NCBI RefSeq assembly: GCF_027620315.1
Contig: NZ_JAPNNL010000059.1
Span: forward strand, 1-37,549
Length of the DNA: 37,549 bases
Direction: 5' to 3'
Source: Nonomuraea corallina
GTDB lineage: Bacteria; Actinomycetota; Actinomycetes; Streptosporangiales; Streptosporangiaceae
This document shows, one piece after another, positions 16,789 through 24,181 of this stretch (position 1 is the first letter of the stretch; each line of letters opens with the position of its first letter). The notes beneath the pieces were generated by a model. The model did no database searches. It saw only the letters and a list, made by a program, of their open reading frames with translations, and was not told where the DNA came from. Position numbers and translations under genes: made by a program.

Positions 16789-18690
16789 TCACCCGACCTT
16801 GACGAGCTTCTCGACGCGGACGGCCGCCGCCTTGAACTCGGCGGTGCCGGCGATGGGACAGGTGGCCTCGATGGTCAGCGCGTTGGTGTCCACCTCGTCG
16901 GGGAAGTGGAACGTCATGAACACCAGCCCCGGCCGCAGGGCGGGGTCGATGTAGACGGGCGCGATGACCGAGCCGCGGCGCGAGCTGATCCGCACCTCCT
17001 CGCCGGCCACGACGCCGAGCCGCTCGGCGTCCTCCGGGCACAGCTCGATCGTCTCCCCGCGCCGCAGCGGCGAGGCGAAGCCGGACGACTGCACGCCGGT
17101 GTTGTACGAGTCGAGCCGGCGTCCCGTCGTCAGCCGGAGCGGGTACTCCTCGTCCAGCAGGTCCACGGGCGGCGAGTGGCGCAGCAGCGCGAACGGCGCC
17201 GGCTCGCCGCGCTTGACCGGGTCGGTCTCCCACAGCCGGGCGTGCAGGTACGGCGGTTCCAGCGTGTCCTCCGTGAAGCACGGCCACTGGATGCCCTGGT
17301 GCTCGTCCAGGCGCGGGTAGGTCATGCCGCGGTGCACGGGCGAGACCGAGCGCAGCTCGTCCCAGACCTGCTCGGCGCCGTCGTAGTGCCAGTCGTGGCC
17401 CAGCCGGCGGGCCAGCTCGCAGAGGATCTCGATGTCGTCGCGGGCCTCGCCCGGCGGGTCGAGCGCCTTGCGCACCCGCTGCACCCGGCGCTCGCTGTTG
17501 GTGAACGTGCCGTCGGCCTCGCACCAGGCGGCGCTGGCGGGCAGCACCACGTCGGCCATCTGGGCCGTCTTGGTGAGGAAGATGTCCTGCACGACGAGGT
17601 GGTCGAGCATGGACAGGCGCTTGACGCAGGCCAGCGAGTCGGCCTCGGACTGGACCGGGTTCTCGCCGATGAGGTAGCAGGTGGTGACGTGGCCCTCGCC
17701 CATCGCCTCCAGCATCTGGGTGAGGTTGTAGCCGTAGCGCGGCTGGATCGGCGCCCCCCACGCCTGCTCGAAGGCGGTCCGGATGCCCGGGTCCAGGATG
17801 TCCTGGAAGCCGGGGAGCCGGTTGGGGATGGCGCCCATGTCGCCGCCGCCCTGCACGTTGTTCTGGCCGCGCAGCGGTGACAGGCCCGAGCCGTAGCGGC
17901 CGACGTGGCCGGTCAGCAGGCTGAGGTTGATCAACGCGCGGACGTTGTCGGTGGCGTTGTGGTGCTCGGTGATGCCGAGGGTCCAGCACAGCTGGGCGCG
18001 GTCGGCGCGGGCGTAGGCGTGCGCCAGCTCCCTGATCGCGTCGGCGGGCACGCCGGTGACCTGCTCGGCCACGCCGAGCGTCCACGGCTCGACCGACTCG
18101 CGGAACTCCTCGAAGCCGGTCGTGGCGCGCTCGATGAACGCCTCGTTGTGCAGCCCGGCGTGGATGATCTCGCGGGCGACGGCGTGGGCCAGCGGGATGT
18201 CGGTGCCCACGTTCAGGCCCAGCCACAGGTCCGCCCACTGCGCGGTGCCGGTGCGCCGCGGGTCGACGGCGAACATCCTGGCGCCGTTGTGGATGCCCTT
18301 CAAGACGTGCTGAAAGAAGATCGGATGCGCGTTCCGGGCCGCCGATCCCCACATCACGATCACGTCGGTGTCCTCGACCTCCTGGTAGGAGGAGGTGCCG
18401 CCGCCACTGCCGAACACCGCGGAGAGCCCCGCCACGCTGGGCGCGTGGCAGGTGCGGTTGCAGGAGTCCACATTGTTGGTGCCCATGACCACGCGGGCGA
18501 ACTTCTGGCCCACGTAGTTCATCTCGTTCGTGGAACGGGCGCACGACAGCATCGCGAAGCTGTCGGGGCCGTGCTCGGCGACGTTGCGCCGGAAACCCTC
18601 GGCGGCGCGGTCGAGCGCCTCCTCCCAGGTCGCCCTGCGCAGCACGCCGTTCTCGCGCACCAGTGGATGGGTCAGGCGGTCATAGCTCAT
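16789..18690 (-). CDS. Formate dehydrogenase catalytic (Mo-bis-PGD) subunit lacking the N-terminal Fe-S domain
   Basis: 633-residue molybdopterin oxidoreductase that oxidises formate to CO2. It starts MSYDRLTHPLVRENGVLRRA, the sequence that normally follows the Mo/4Fe4S domain in FDH alpha subunits, so the N-terminal half is genuinely absent and is supplied by the product of 14084-14926. The active site is SCNRTCHAPSVAGL with C81-H82: a cysteine (not selenocysteine) Mo ligand next to the catalytic His. Molybdopterin-binding segments DPRRTGTAQWADLWLGL and TGRRLDSYNTGVQ (C-terminal dinucleotide-binding domain) are clear. Start ATG 18690 has GGAGGG 4 nt upstream; in-frame codons further upstream run through the regulatory gap. 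A GntR-type operator lies 15 nt upstream. Confidence 0.9.
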   Translation of the reverse strand: MSYDRLTHPLVRENGVLRRATWEEALDRAAEGFRRNVAEHGPDSFAMLSCARSTNEMNYVGQKFARVVMGTNNVDSCNRTCHAPSVAGLSAVFGSGGGTSSYQEVEDTDVIVMWGSAARNAHPIFFQHVLKGIHNGARMFAVDPRRTGTAQWADLWLGLNVGTDIPLAHAVAREIIHAGLHNEAFIERATTGFEEFRESVEPWTLGVAEQVTGVPADAIRELAHAYARADRAQLCWTLGITEHHNATDNVRALINLSLLTGHVGRYGSGLSPLRGQNNVQGGGDMGAIPNRLPGFQDILDPGIRTAFEQAWGAPIQPRYGYNLTQMLEAMGEGHVTTCYLIGENPVQSEADSLACVKRLSMLDHLVVQDIFLTKTAQMADVVLPASAAWCEADGTFTNSERRVQRVRKALDPPGEARDDIEILCELARRLGHDWHYDGAEQVWDELRSVSPVHRGMTYPRLDEHQGIQWPCFTEDTLEPPYLHARLWETDPVKRGEPAPFALLRHSPPVDLLDEEYPLRLTTGRRLDSYNTGVQSSGFASPLRRGETIELCPEDAERLGVVAGEEVRISSRRGSVIAPVYIDPALRPGLVFMTFHFPDEVDTNALTIEATCPIAGTAEFKAAAVRVEKLVKVG

Positions 18691-18705
18691 GATCCCTCCA
18701 TTCTG

Positions 18706-18723
18706 TATACAGACTACGGTATG
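18706..18723 (-). promoter_or_regulatory. Site A: GntR-type operator before the FDH operon
   Basis: Top strand TATACAGACTACGGTATG matches 13 of 16 defined positions of the palindrome CATACnGTATACnGTATG seen at five other places in this window. It sits 15 nt upstream of the FDH catalytic subunit start. It is flanked by a perfect CTGTATACAG palindrome that overlaps its left end (18703-18712). The core GTnnnAC spacing suits FadR-subfamily GntR proteins. Confidence 0.6.
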
Positions 18724-18728
18724 TGCGC

Positions 18729-19706
18729 CTAGCCCGCGCGGACAAGGTTCTCGTTGAGCAGGTCGCTCACCGCGTGGATGGCTCGCAGCGTGGGCACGTC
18801 CGCGCCCGTGAGATCGGCCAGTTCGACGACCGCCGCGAGCAGCACGTCGAGCTCCAGCGGCTTGCCCTTCTCCAGGTCCTGGAGGGTCGAGGTCTTGTGC
18901 TCGCCGGCCTTCTCGGCCCCGCGCAGGCGGCGCTCGATGGAGATCCCGGGGTCGCAGCCCACCCGCCGGGCCACCTCCACCGTCTCGGCCATCATCGACC
19001 TGACCAGCTCCCGCGTGCCGTCGTGCCGGCAGATCCCGGCCATCGTGGCGCGGGCCAGGGCGCTGATGGGGTTGAAGGCGATGTTGCCCATGAGCTTGAT
19101 CCACACGTCCCGGCGCAGGTCGGTCTCCACCGGGCATTTCAGCCCGCCCGCCACCATGGCCTCGCTGAACCCCGCACACCGCGTGGTGCGCTCGCCGCTC
19201 GGCTCCCCGATGGAGAATCGGGTGCCCTCATAGTGACGGATGACTCCGGGCCGCTCGATCTCGGTGGCGGCGTACACGACACATCCGACCGCCCGGTGCA
19301 GGGGGAGCGCGGCGGTGACCGCCCCGCCCGGGTCGACGCTCTCGATGCGGTAGCCCTCGTAGGGGCCCTTGAGCCTGTGGAAGTACCACCACGGGATGCC
19401 GTTCTGCGCGGCGATGACGCTCGTGGCCTCGTGCAGCAGTGGCTTGATCATGGGGCCCGCGGCGGCGTAGTGGTTCGCCTTGAGGCCCAGGAAGACGTGG
19501 TCCACCGGGCCGACCTGAGCCGGGTCGTCGGTGGCATGGGGGTGGGCGACGAAATCGCCCCGGGGGCTGAGCACCATCACACCGGACTTGCGTATGGCTT
19601 CGAGGTGCGGACCTCTGGCGATGAGGTGAACCTCGACTCCCGCCCTGTGGAGGGCGGCCCCCACATACGCGCCGATGGCGCCGGCGCCAAGAACAGCGAC
19701 CTTCAT
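18729..19706 (-). CDS. PanE/ApbA-family reductase, candidate oxalyl-CoA reductase
   Basis: 325-residue NADPH-dependent reductase of the ketopantoate reductase fold. Rossmann motif AVLGAGAIGAYVGAAL at the N-terminus; catalytic-type Lys and Asn in VWIKLMGNIAFNPISAL; C-terminal helical domain with TSTLQDLEKGKPLELDVLL. Start ATG 19706 has GGAG 8 nt upstream. By homology alone it would be called 2-dehydropantoate 2-reductase. However, it sits among oxalate genes and shares an operator region with moeA. In Methylobacterium extorquens a PanE paralogue (PanE2) was reported to be the oxalyl-CoA reductase that makes glyoxylate. With glyoxylate carboligase in the same island, I infer that role here. A pantothenate role remains possible, and specificity cannot be read from the sequence. 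Confidence 0.75.
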   Translation of the reverse strand: MKVAVLGAGAIGAYVGAALHRAGVEVHLIARGPHLEAIRKSGVMVLSPRGDFVAHPHATDDPAQVGPVDHVFLGLKANHYAAAGPMIKPLLHEATSVIAAQNGIPWWYFHRLKGPYEGYRIESVDPGGAVTAALPLHRAVGCVVYAATEIERPGVIRHYEGTRFSIGEPSGERTTRCAGFSEAMVAGGLKCPVETDLRRDVWIKLMGNIAFNPISALARATMAGICRHDGTRELVRSMMAETVEVARRVGCDPGISIERRLRGAEKAGEHKTSTLQDLEKGKPLELDVLLAAVVELADLTGADVPTLRAIHAVSDLLNENLVRAG

Positions 19707-19735
19707 GCTTTCGCTCCGTTCTCGCGTCGGATTTG

Positions 19736-19753
19736 CATTCGGTATACAGTATG
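19736..19753. promoter_or_regulatory. Site B: GntR-type operator between the PanE-like gene and moeA
   Basis: CATTCGGTATACAGTATG matches 15 of 16 positions of CATACnGTATACnGTATG. It lies in the 74-bp divergent gap, 29 nt before the reductase start (19706) and 27 nt before the moeA start (19781), so one site could govern both directions. An AT-rich tail (GAAAAATTT) follows it. Confidence 0.75.
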
Positions 19754-19780
19754 GAAAAATTTGGGTCAAGGAGCACGCCG

Positions 19781-21199
19781 ATGACCGTTGTCCGACCTGA
19801 GTCCGCCGTGCGCGCGCTCTCCTGGCCGGCCGCCCGCGACCTCGCGGGCCGATCGGCCCGGCCGTTGCCTCCCGCCGGTCTGCCCCTTTCCGAGGCGCTC
19901 GGCTGCCGCCTCGCGGCGCCGCTGCGCGCCCTGGTGGCGGTGCCGGGGGCCGACGTGGCGGCGATGGACGGCTACGCGGTGGCGGGGGCGCCGCCCTGGC
20001 AGGTGGTGGGCCGCGTCCTGGCGGGCGGCGTCCCGTACGAGGCCGCGCTGCGGGCGGGGGAGGCCGTGGAGATCGCGACAGGCGCCCCGGTGCCGCCGGG
20101 AGCCGAGTCGGTCCTCCCGTACGAGCAAGCCTCCCGGACCTCCGGCGGCCTGGGACGGGCGGGCGTCCCGGCCCCGAGCGACTCGGAACGGACAGGACCC
20201 CCGGCTTCGGAAGGGCTGGGACGGGCGGGAGCCTCGGCTTCGGGTGGGCTGGACCAGGTGGAGGGGGAGATCGAGGCAGGGCGGCACATCCGGCGGCGGG
20301 GCGAGGACATCGCCGAGGGCGCCGTCGTGCTGGGGGCGGGGGCCGTGGTCACGCCGGTCGTGGTGGGGCTGGCCGCCGCTCTGGGGCACGACGTGCTCAC
20401 CGTGCGGCCGATGCCGTCCGTGGCGGTGCTGGTGACCGGCGACGAGGTGGTGGACCACGGCCTGCCGGGTCCGGGCCGGGTACGTGACGCCATCGGGCCG
20501 TTCCTGCCGGGGCTGGTCGCCTGGGCAGGCGGCCGGCTCGCCTCCCACGCCCGCCTTCCCGACGGCGCGGCAGCCCTCCACGCGGCCCTGTCGGCGCTGG
20601 CCCCACCGTCCCACCCCGAAAAGAACCCCCCACCCGCGATGAGCTCACCCCGGGAGGGGGCTCCGCCCCGTGAAGAGCCGCGACTCCCTCACGAAGAGAG
20701 CCGTCAAGATCTTCGGACGCCGGAGGGAGGCGGGGTGGAGGTGGTGGTGGTGTGCGGGGCGTCGTCGCGGGGGCCGGCCGATCATCTGCGCGGGGTGCTG
20801 GGCGAGCTGGGGGCCGAGGTGCTGGTGGACGGGGTGGCGGTGCGGCCGGGGCATCCGCAGCTGCTCGCCCGCCTGCCCGGCGGCACGCTGGTCGTCGGCC
20901 TGCCGGGCAACCCGTTCGCGGCGCTGGCCGCCGCCATGACGCTGCTCGTGCCCGTACTGCGCGGGTTCGGCGGGGCCGGGTCACGGCGGGAGAGCAGCGC
21001 GCTGGCGGGGCCGGTGCGGGCACACGAGCGTGACACCCGGCTCGTCCCCGTGCTCAGGTCGGGCCGGGGCGCGATTCCCGCCGGGCACGACAGGCCGGGG
21101 TCGTTGTGGGGCGCGGCGCTGGCCGAGGCCCTGGCGGTGGTGCCGCCGGGGTGGTCGGGGGAGCAGGTCGAGCTGATCGAGTTGCCGACGGGGGGCTAG
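19781..21199 (+). CDS. moeA: Molybdopterin molybdotransferase MoeA with low-complexity insertions
   Basis: Inserts molybdate into adenylylated molybdopterin, the last shared step before the Mo cofactor needed by the FDH nearby. 472 residues, against about 410 in E. coli. Recognised by VAAMDGYAVAG, EIATGAPVPPGAESVLPYE, GRHIRRRGEDIAEGAVVLG, VLVTGDEV and LVVGLPGNPFAAL. Two insertions stand out. Residues about 117-165 hold two imperfect copies of a GLGRAG-containing repeat. Residues about 273-318 are Pro/Glu/Arg-rich (PREGAPPREEPRLPHEESR). The usual SGGVS motif is degenerate (CGASSRGPADH). Start ATG 19781 has AAGGAG 7 nt upstream. It is controlled by site B and is likely a pathway-specific MoeA copy. 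Confidence 0.88.
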   Translation: MTVVRPESAVRALSWPAARDLAGRSARPLPPAGLPLSEALGCRLAAPLRALVAVPGADVAAMDGYAVAGAPPWQVVGRVLAGGVPYEAALRAGEAVEIATGAPVPPGAESVLPYEQASRTSGGLGRAGVPAPSDSERTGPPASEGLGRAGASASGGLDQVEGEIEAGRHIRRRGEDIAEGAVVLGAGAVVTPVVVGLAAALGHDVLTVRPMPSVAVLVTGDEVVDHGLPGPGRVRDAIGPFLPGLVAWAGGRLASHARLPDGAAALHAALSALAPPSHPEKNPPPAMSSPREGAPPREEPRLPHEESRQDLRTPEGGGVEVVVVCGASSRGPADHLRGVLGELGAEVLVDGVAVRPGHPQLLARLPGGTLVVGLPGNPFAALAAAMTLLVPVLRGFGGAGSRRESSALAGPVRAHERDTRLVPVLRSGRGAIPAGHDRPGSLWGAALAEALAVVPPGWSGEQVELIELPTGG

Positions 21200-21232
21200 A
21201 CAGCTCGTCGGAGAGAGGGTAACCATTGCCTT

Positions 21233-21250
21233 CATACGGTATGCAGTATG
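21233..21250 (+). promoter_or_regulatory. Site C: GntR-type operator before the TPP enzyme operon
   Basis: CATACGGTATGCAGTATG matches 15 of 16 positions of CATACnGTATACnGTATG and begins 47 nt upstream of the start codon at 21280. It is the only such site seen before the TPP enzyme-frc-ligase operon, and probably also serves the transporter-TerC genes by read-through. Confidence 0.75.
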
Positions 21251-21279
21251 CGATAGACAGTCGCCGGGAAAGGTGCACG

Positions 21280-22944
21280 ATGTCGGAAACGATCTCTGGC
21301 GGTCATCTGGTAGCCAAGGCGCTCAAGGCCGAAGGCGTGGAAGTGATCTACACACTCTGCGGCGGCCACATCATCGACATCTACGACGGTTGTGTCGATG
21401 AGGGCATCGAGGTCATCGACGTACGACACGAGCAGGTGGCCGCGCACGCCGCGGACGGTTACGCCCGGATCACCGGCAAGCCCGGTTGCGCGGTCGTGAC
21501 CGCGGGTCCGGGCACCACCGACGCGGTGACCGGCGTGGCCAACGCCTTCAGGGCCGAGAGCCCGATGTTGCTGATCGGCGGCCAGGGCGCGCTCAGCCAG
21601 CACAAGATGGGCTCGCTGCAGGACCTGCCGCACGTCGACATGATGACCCCGATCACCAAGTTCGCCGCCACGGTGCCCACCACGGAGCGGGTGGCCGACC
21701 TGGTGTCGATGGCCTTCCGCGAGTGCTACCACGGCGCGCCTGGCCCGTCGTTCCTGGAAATCCCGCGCGACGTGCTGGACGCCAAGGTGCCGCTCGACAA
21801 GGCGCGGATCCCGGCGAACTACCGGGCCTCCACCCGCCAGGCCGGCGACCCCGAGTCGATCGAGCGCCTGGCCGACCTGCTCGCGCACGCCGAGAAGCCG
21901 GCCATCCTGCTCGGCAGCCAGGTCTGGACCTGCCGGGCCACCGACTCGGCCATCGACTTCGTCCGCGCGCTCAACATCCCGGCCTACATGAACGGCTCCG
22001 CGCGCGGCACGCTGCCCCCCGGCGACCCGATGCACTTCCAGCTCAGCCGCCGCTACGCCTTCACCGAGGCCGACCTGATCATCATCGTCGGCACCCCGTT
22101 CGACTTCCGGATGGGGTACGGCAAGCGCCTGTCGCCCACGGCCAAGGTGGTCCAGATCGACCTCGACTACCGCACCGTCGGCAAGAACCGCGACATCGAC
22201 CTCGGCATCGTCGGCGACCCCGGCCTCATCCTGTCGGCCACGGCCCAGGCGGCCAGCGGGCGGGTGGAGAACGGCGCGGCCCGCCGCAAGGAGTGGATCG
22301 AGGAGCTGCGCGCGGTCGAGACGCAGGCGTACGAGAAGCGGCTCCCCCGCCAGCTCTCCGGCGCCCAGCCCATCGACCCCTACCGGCTGGTCCACGAGAT
22401 CAACGAGTTCCTCACCGAGGACACCATCTACATCGGCGACGGCGGCGACATCGTCACCTTCTCCGGCCAGGTCGTGCAGCCCAAGTCGCCCGGCCACTGG
22501 ATGGACCCGGGCCCGCTCGGCACGCTCGGCGTCGGCATGGCGTTCGCGATGGCCGCCAAGAAGGCCCGGCCGGACAAGGAGGTGCTCTGCCTCTTCGGCG
22601 ACGGGGCCTTCAGCCTCACCGGCTGGGACTTCGAGACCATGGTCCGCTTCGACCTGCCGTTCATCGGCGTGATCGGCAACAACTCGTCGATGAACCAGAT
22701 CAGGTACGGCCAGGCCGCCAAGTACGGCGAGGACCGCGCCAGGATCGGCAACACGCTCGGCGACGTGCGCTACGGCGAGTTCGCCAAGCTGCTCGGCGGC
22801 CACGGCGAGGAGGTCCGCGACCCGGCCGAGATCCGTCCCGCGCTGGAGCGGGCCCGCCGGTCGGGCAAGCCCTCGCTCATCAACGTCTGGGTCGACCCCG
22901 ACGTGTACGCCCCGGGAACCATGAACCAGACCATGTACAAGTAG
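21280..22944 (+). CDS. Oxalyl-CoA decarboxylase-like TPP enzyme (divergent; HACL/Oxc superfamily)
   Basis: 554-residue thiamine diphosphate enzyme. Its three domains are the pyrimidine-binding part with the activating Glu ([16 protein letters not shown]51), a central domain, and the PP-binding part with GDGAFS at 440-445 and NN at 467-468. The C-terminal tail ([13 protein letters not shown]) resembles the lid of CoA-dependent family members. It is immediately followed by a convincing formyl-CoA transferase, so oxalyl-CoA to formyl-CoA plus CO2 is the natural reading. However, residues I recall as active in Oxalobacter Oxc are not seen: the Tyr-Glu pair region reads [19 protein letters not shown], and the Tyr after NN is replaced ([11 protein letters not shown]). 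A 2-hydroxyacyl-CoA lyase, which also yields formyl-CoA, is the main alternative. Start ATG 21280 has GGAAAGG upstream; site C precedes it. Confidence 0.72.
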   Translation: MSETISGGHLVAKALKAEGVEVIYTLCGGHIIDIYDGCVDEGIEVIDVRHEQVAAHAADGYARITGKPGCAVVTAGPGTTDAVTGVANAFRAESPMLLIGGQGALSQHKMGSLQDLPHVDMMTPITKFAATVPTTERVADLVSMAFRECYHGAPGPSFLEIPRDVLDAKVPLDKARIPANYRASTRQAGDPESIERLADLLAHAEKPAILLGSQVWTCRATDSAIDFVRALNIPAYMNGSARGTLPPGDPMHFQLSRRYAFTEADLIIIVGTPFDFRMGYGKRLSPTAKVVQIDLDYRTVGKNRDIDLGIVGDPGLILSATAQAASGRVENGAARRKEWIEELRAVETQAYEKRLPRQLSGAQPIDPYRLVHEINEFLTEDTIYIGDGGDIVTFSGQVVQPKSPGHWMDPGPLGTLGVGMAFAMAAKKARPDKEVLCLFGDGAFSLTGWDFETMVRFDLPFIGVIGNNSSMNQIRYGQAAKYGEDRARIGNTLGDVRYGEFAKLLGGHGEEVRDPAEIRPALERARRSGKPSLINVWVDPDVYAPGTMNQTMYK

Positions 22945-22957
22945 GCAGGTCCTGAAC

Positions 22958-24181
22958 ATGAAGGCACTCGAAGGTGTCCGCGTCCTCGACATGACCCATG
23001 TCCAGTCGGGCCCGTCCGCCACCCAGCTGCTCGCCTGGCTGGGCGCCGACGTGGTCAAGCTGGAGTCCACGACCGGCGACATCACCCGTCAGCAGCTGCG
23101 TGACGTGCCCGGCGTCGACAGCCTCTACTTCACGATGCTGAACTGCAACAAGCGCAGCATCACGCTCAACATGAAGTCCGAGCGCGGCAAGGAGATCTTC
23201 ACCGAGCTGGTGAAGTCGGCCGACGTCCTGGTGGAGAACTTCGGCCCCGGCGCCGTCGACCGCATGGGCTTCACCTGGGAGCGGCTCCAGGAGCTCAACC
23301 CACGCCTCGTCTACGCCTCCATCAAGGGCTTCGGCCCCGGCCGCTACCGCGCGTTCAAGGCGTACGAGGTGATCGCCCAGGCGATGGGCGGCTCGATGTC
23401 CACCACCGGCTTCGAGGACGGCCCGCCGCTGGCCACCGGGGCGCAGATCGGCGACTCCGGCACCGGCATCCACGCGGTCGCCGGCATCCTGGCCGCTCTC
23501 TACCAGCGCCAGACCACCGACCGGGGCCAGCGGGTGCAGGTGGCCATGCAGCACGCGGTGCTGAACCTGTGCCGGGTCAAGCTCCGCGACCAGCAGCGGC
23601 TGGCACACGGCCCGCTGCGCGAGTACCCGAACAAGACCTTCAACGACGAGGTGCCGCGCTCCGGCAACGCCAGCGGCGGCGGCCAGCCCGGCTGGGCGGT
23701 GCGCTGCGCCCCCGGCGGGCCGAACGACTACATCTACGTGATCGTCCAGCCGGTCGGCTGGAAGCCGATCTCGGAGATCATCGGCCGCGCCGAGCTGGCC
23801 GACGACCCCGAGTGGGCCACCCCCGAGGCGCGGCTGTCCAAGCTGGACAAGATGTTCCAGCTCATCGAGGAGTGGACGATCAGGCATGACAAGTGGACGG
23901 TCCTCGACAAGCTGAACGCGGCCAACGTGCCGTGCGGGCCGATCCTGTCCACCAAGGAACTGGTCGAGGACGAGTCGCTGCGCGAGGAGGGCATGGTCGT
24001 CGCGGTCGACCACCCGGAGCGCGGCGAGTTCTTCACCGTCGGCAGCCCGCTGCAGCTGTCCGACTCCCCGGTGGAGGTCAGGACGTCGCCCCTGCTCGGC
24101 GAGCACAACCAGGAGATCTACGGCGAGCTGGGCGTGAGCGCCGACGAGCTGGCCGAGCTGAAGACGAACGGAGTCATCTAG
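22958..24181 (+). CDS. frc: Formyl-CoA:oxalate CoA-transferase
   Basis: Class III CoA-transferase of 407 residues that exchanges CoA between formyl-CoA and oxalate. Long blocks agree with Oxalobacter Frc: [70 protein letters not shown], and the glycine loop SGGGQPGW. The catalytic Asp is D166 in GDSGTGIH (Asp169 in Oxalobacter numbering). One notable change: the position of Trp48 is Gln46 (TRQQL). The segment before the glycine loop is about 15-20 residues shorter. Starts 13 nt after the TPP enzyme; its stop overlaps the next gene's GTG by one base. This is the firmest marker that the island handles oxalate. Confidence 0.9.
   Translation: MKALEGVRVLDMTHVQSGPSATQLLAWLGADVVKLESTTGDITRQQLRDVPGVDSLYFTMLNCNKRSITLNMKSERGKEIFTELVKSADVLVENFGPGAVDRMGFTWERLQELNPRLVYASIKGFGPGRYRAFKAYEVIAQAMGGSMSTTGFEDGPPLATGAQIGDSGTGIHAVAGILAALYQRQTTDRGQRVQVAMQHAVLNLCRVKLRDQQRLAHGPLREYPNKTFNDEVPRSGNASGGGQPGWAVRCAPGGPNDYIYVIVQPVGWKPISEIIGRAELADDPEWATPEARLSKLDKMFQLIEEWTIRHDKWTVLDKLNAANVPCGPILSTKELVEDESLREEGMVVAVDHPERGEFFTVGSPLQLSDSPVEVRTSPLLGEHNQEIYGELGVSADELAELKTNGVI

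Noticed and set aside
14084..18544. A continuous 1486-codon open frame on the minus strand
   Set aside because: Only its last 281 codons (from GTG 14926) show family motifs. The rest is Arg/Gly/Pro-rich shadow of the NuoEF fusion and the catalytic FDH genes in another frame.
16789..18690. Selenocysteine (in-frame TGA) in formate dehydrogenase
   Set aside because: The position is an ordinary cysteine codon (C81) followed by His82; no in-frame stop is present.
18703..18712. CTGTATACAG as an independent 10-bp palindrome or LexA-like site
   Set aside because: It overlaps operator A and shares its GTATAC core, so the simpler reading is part of the GntR site; LexA sites in actinobacteria look different (GAAC-n4-GTTC).
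21280..22944. Acetolactate synthase for branched-chain amino acids
   Set aside because: The frc neighbour, a CoA-lyase-like C-terminal tail, and no adjacent small regulatory subunit make an Oxc/HACL-type role more likely.
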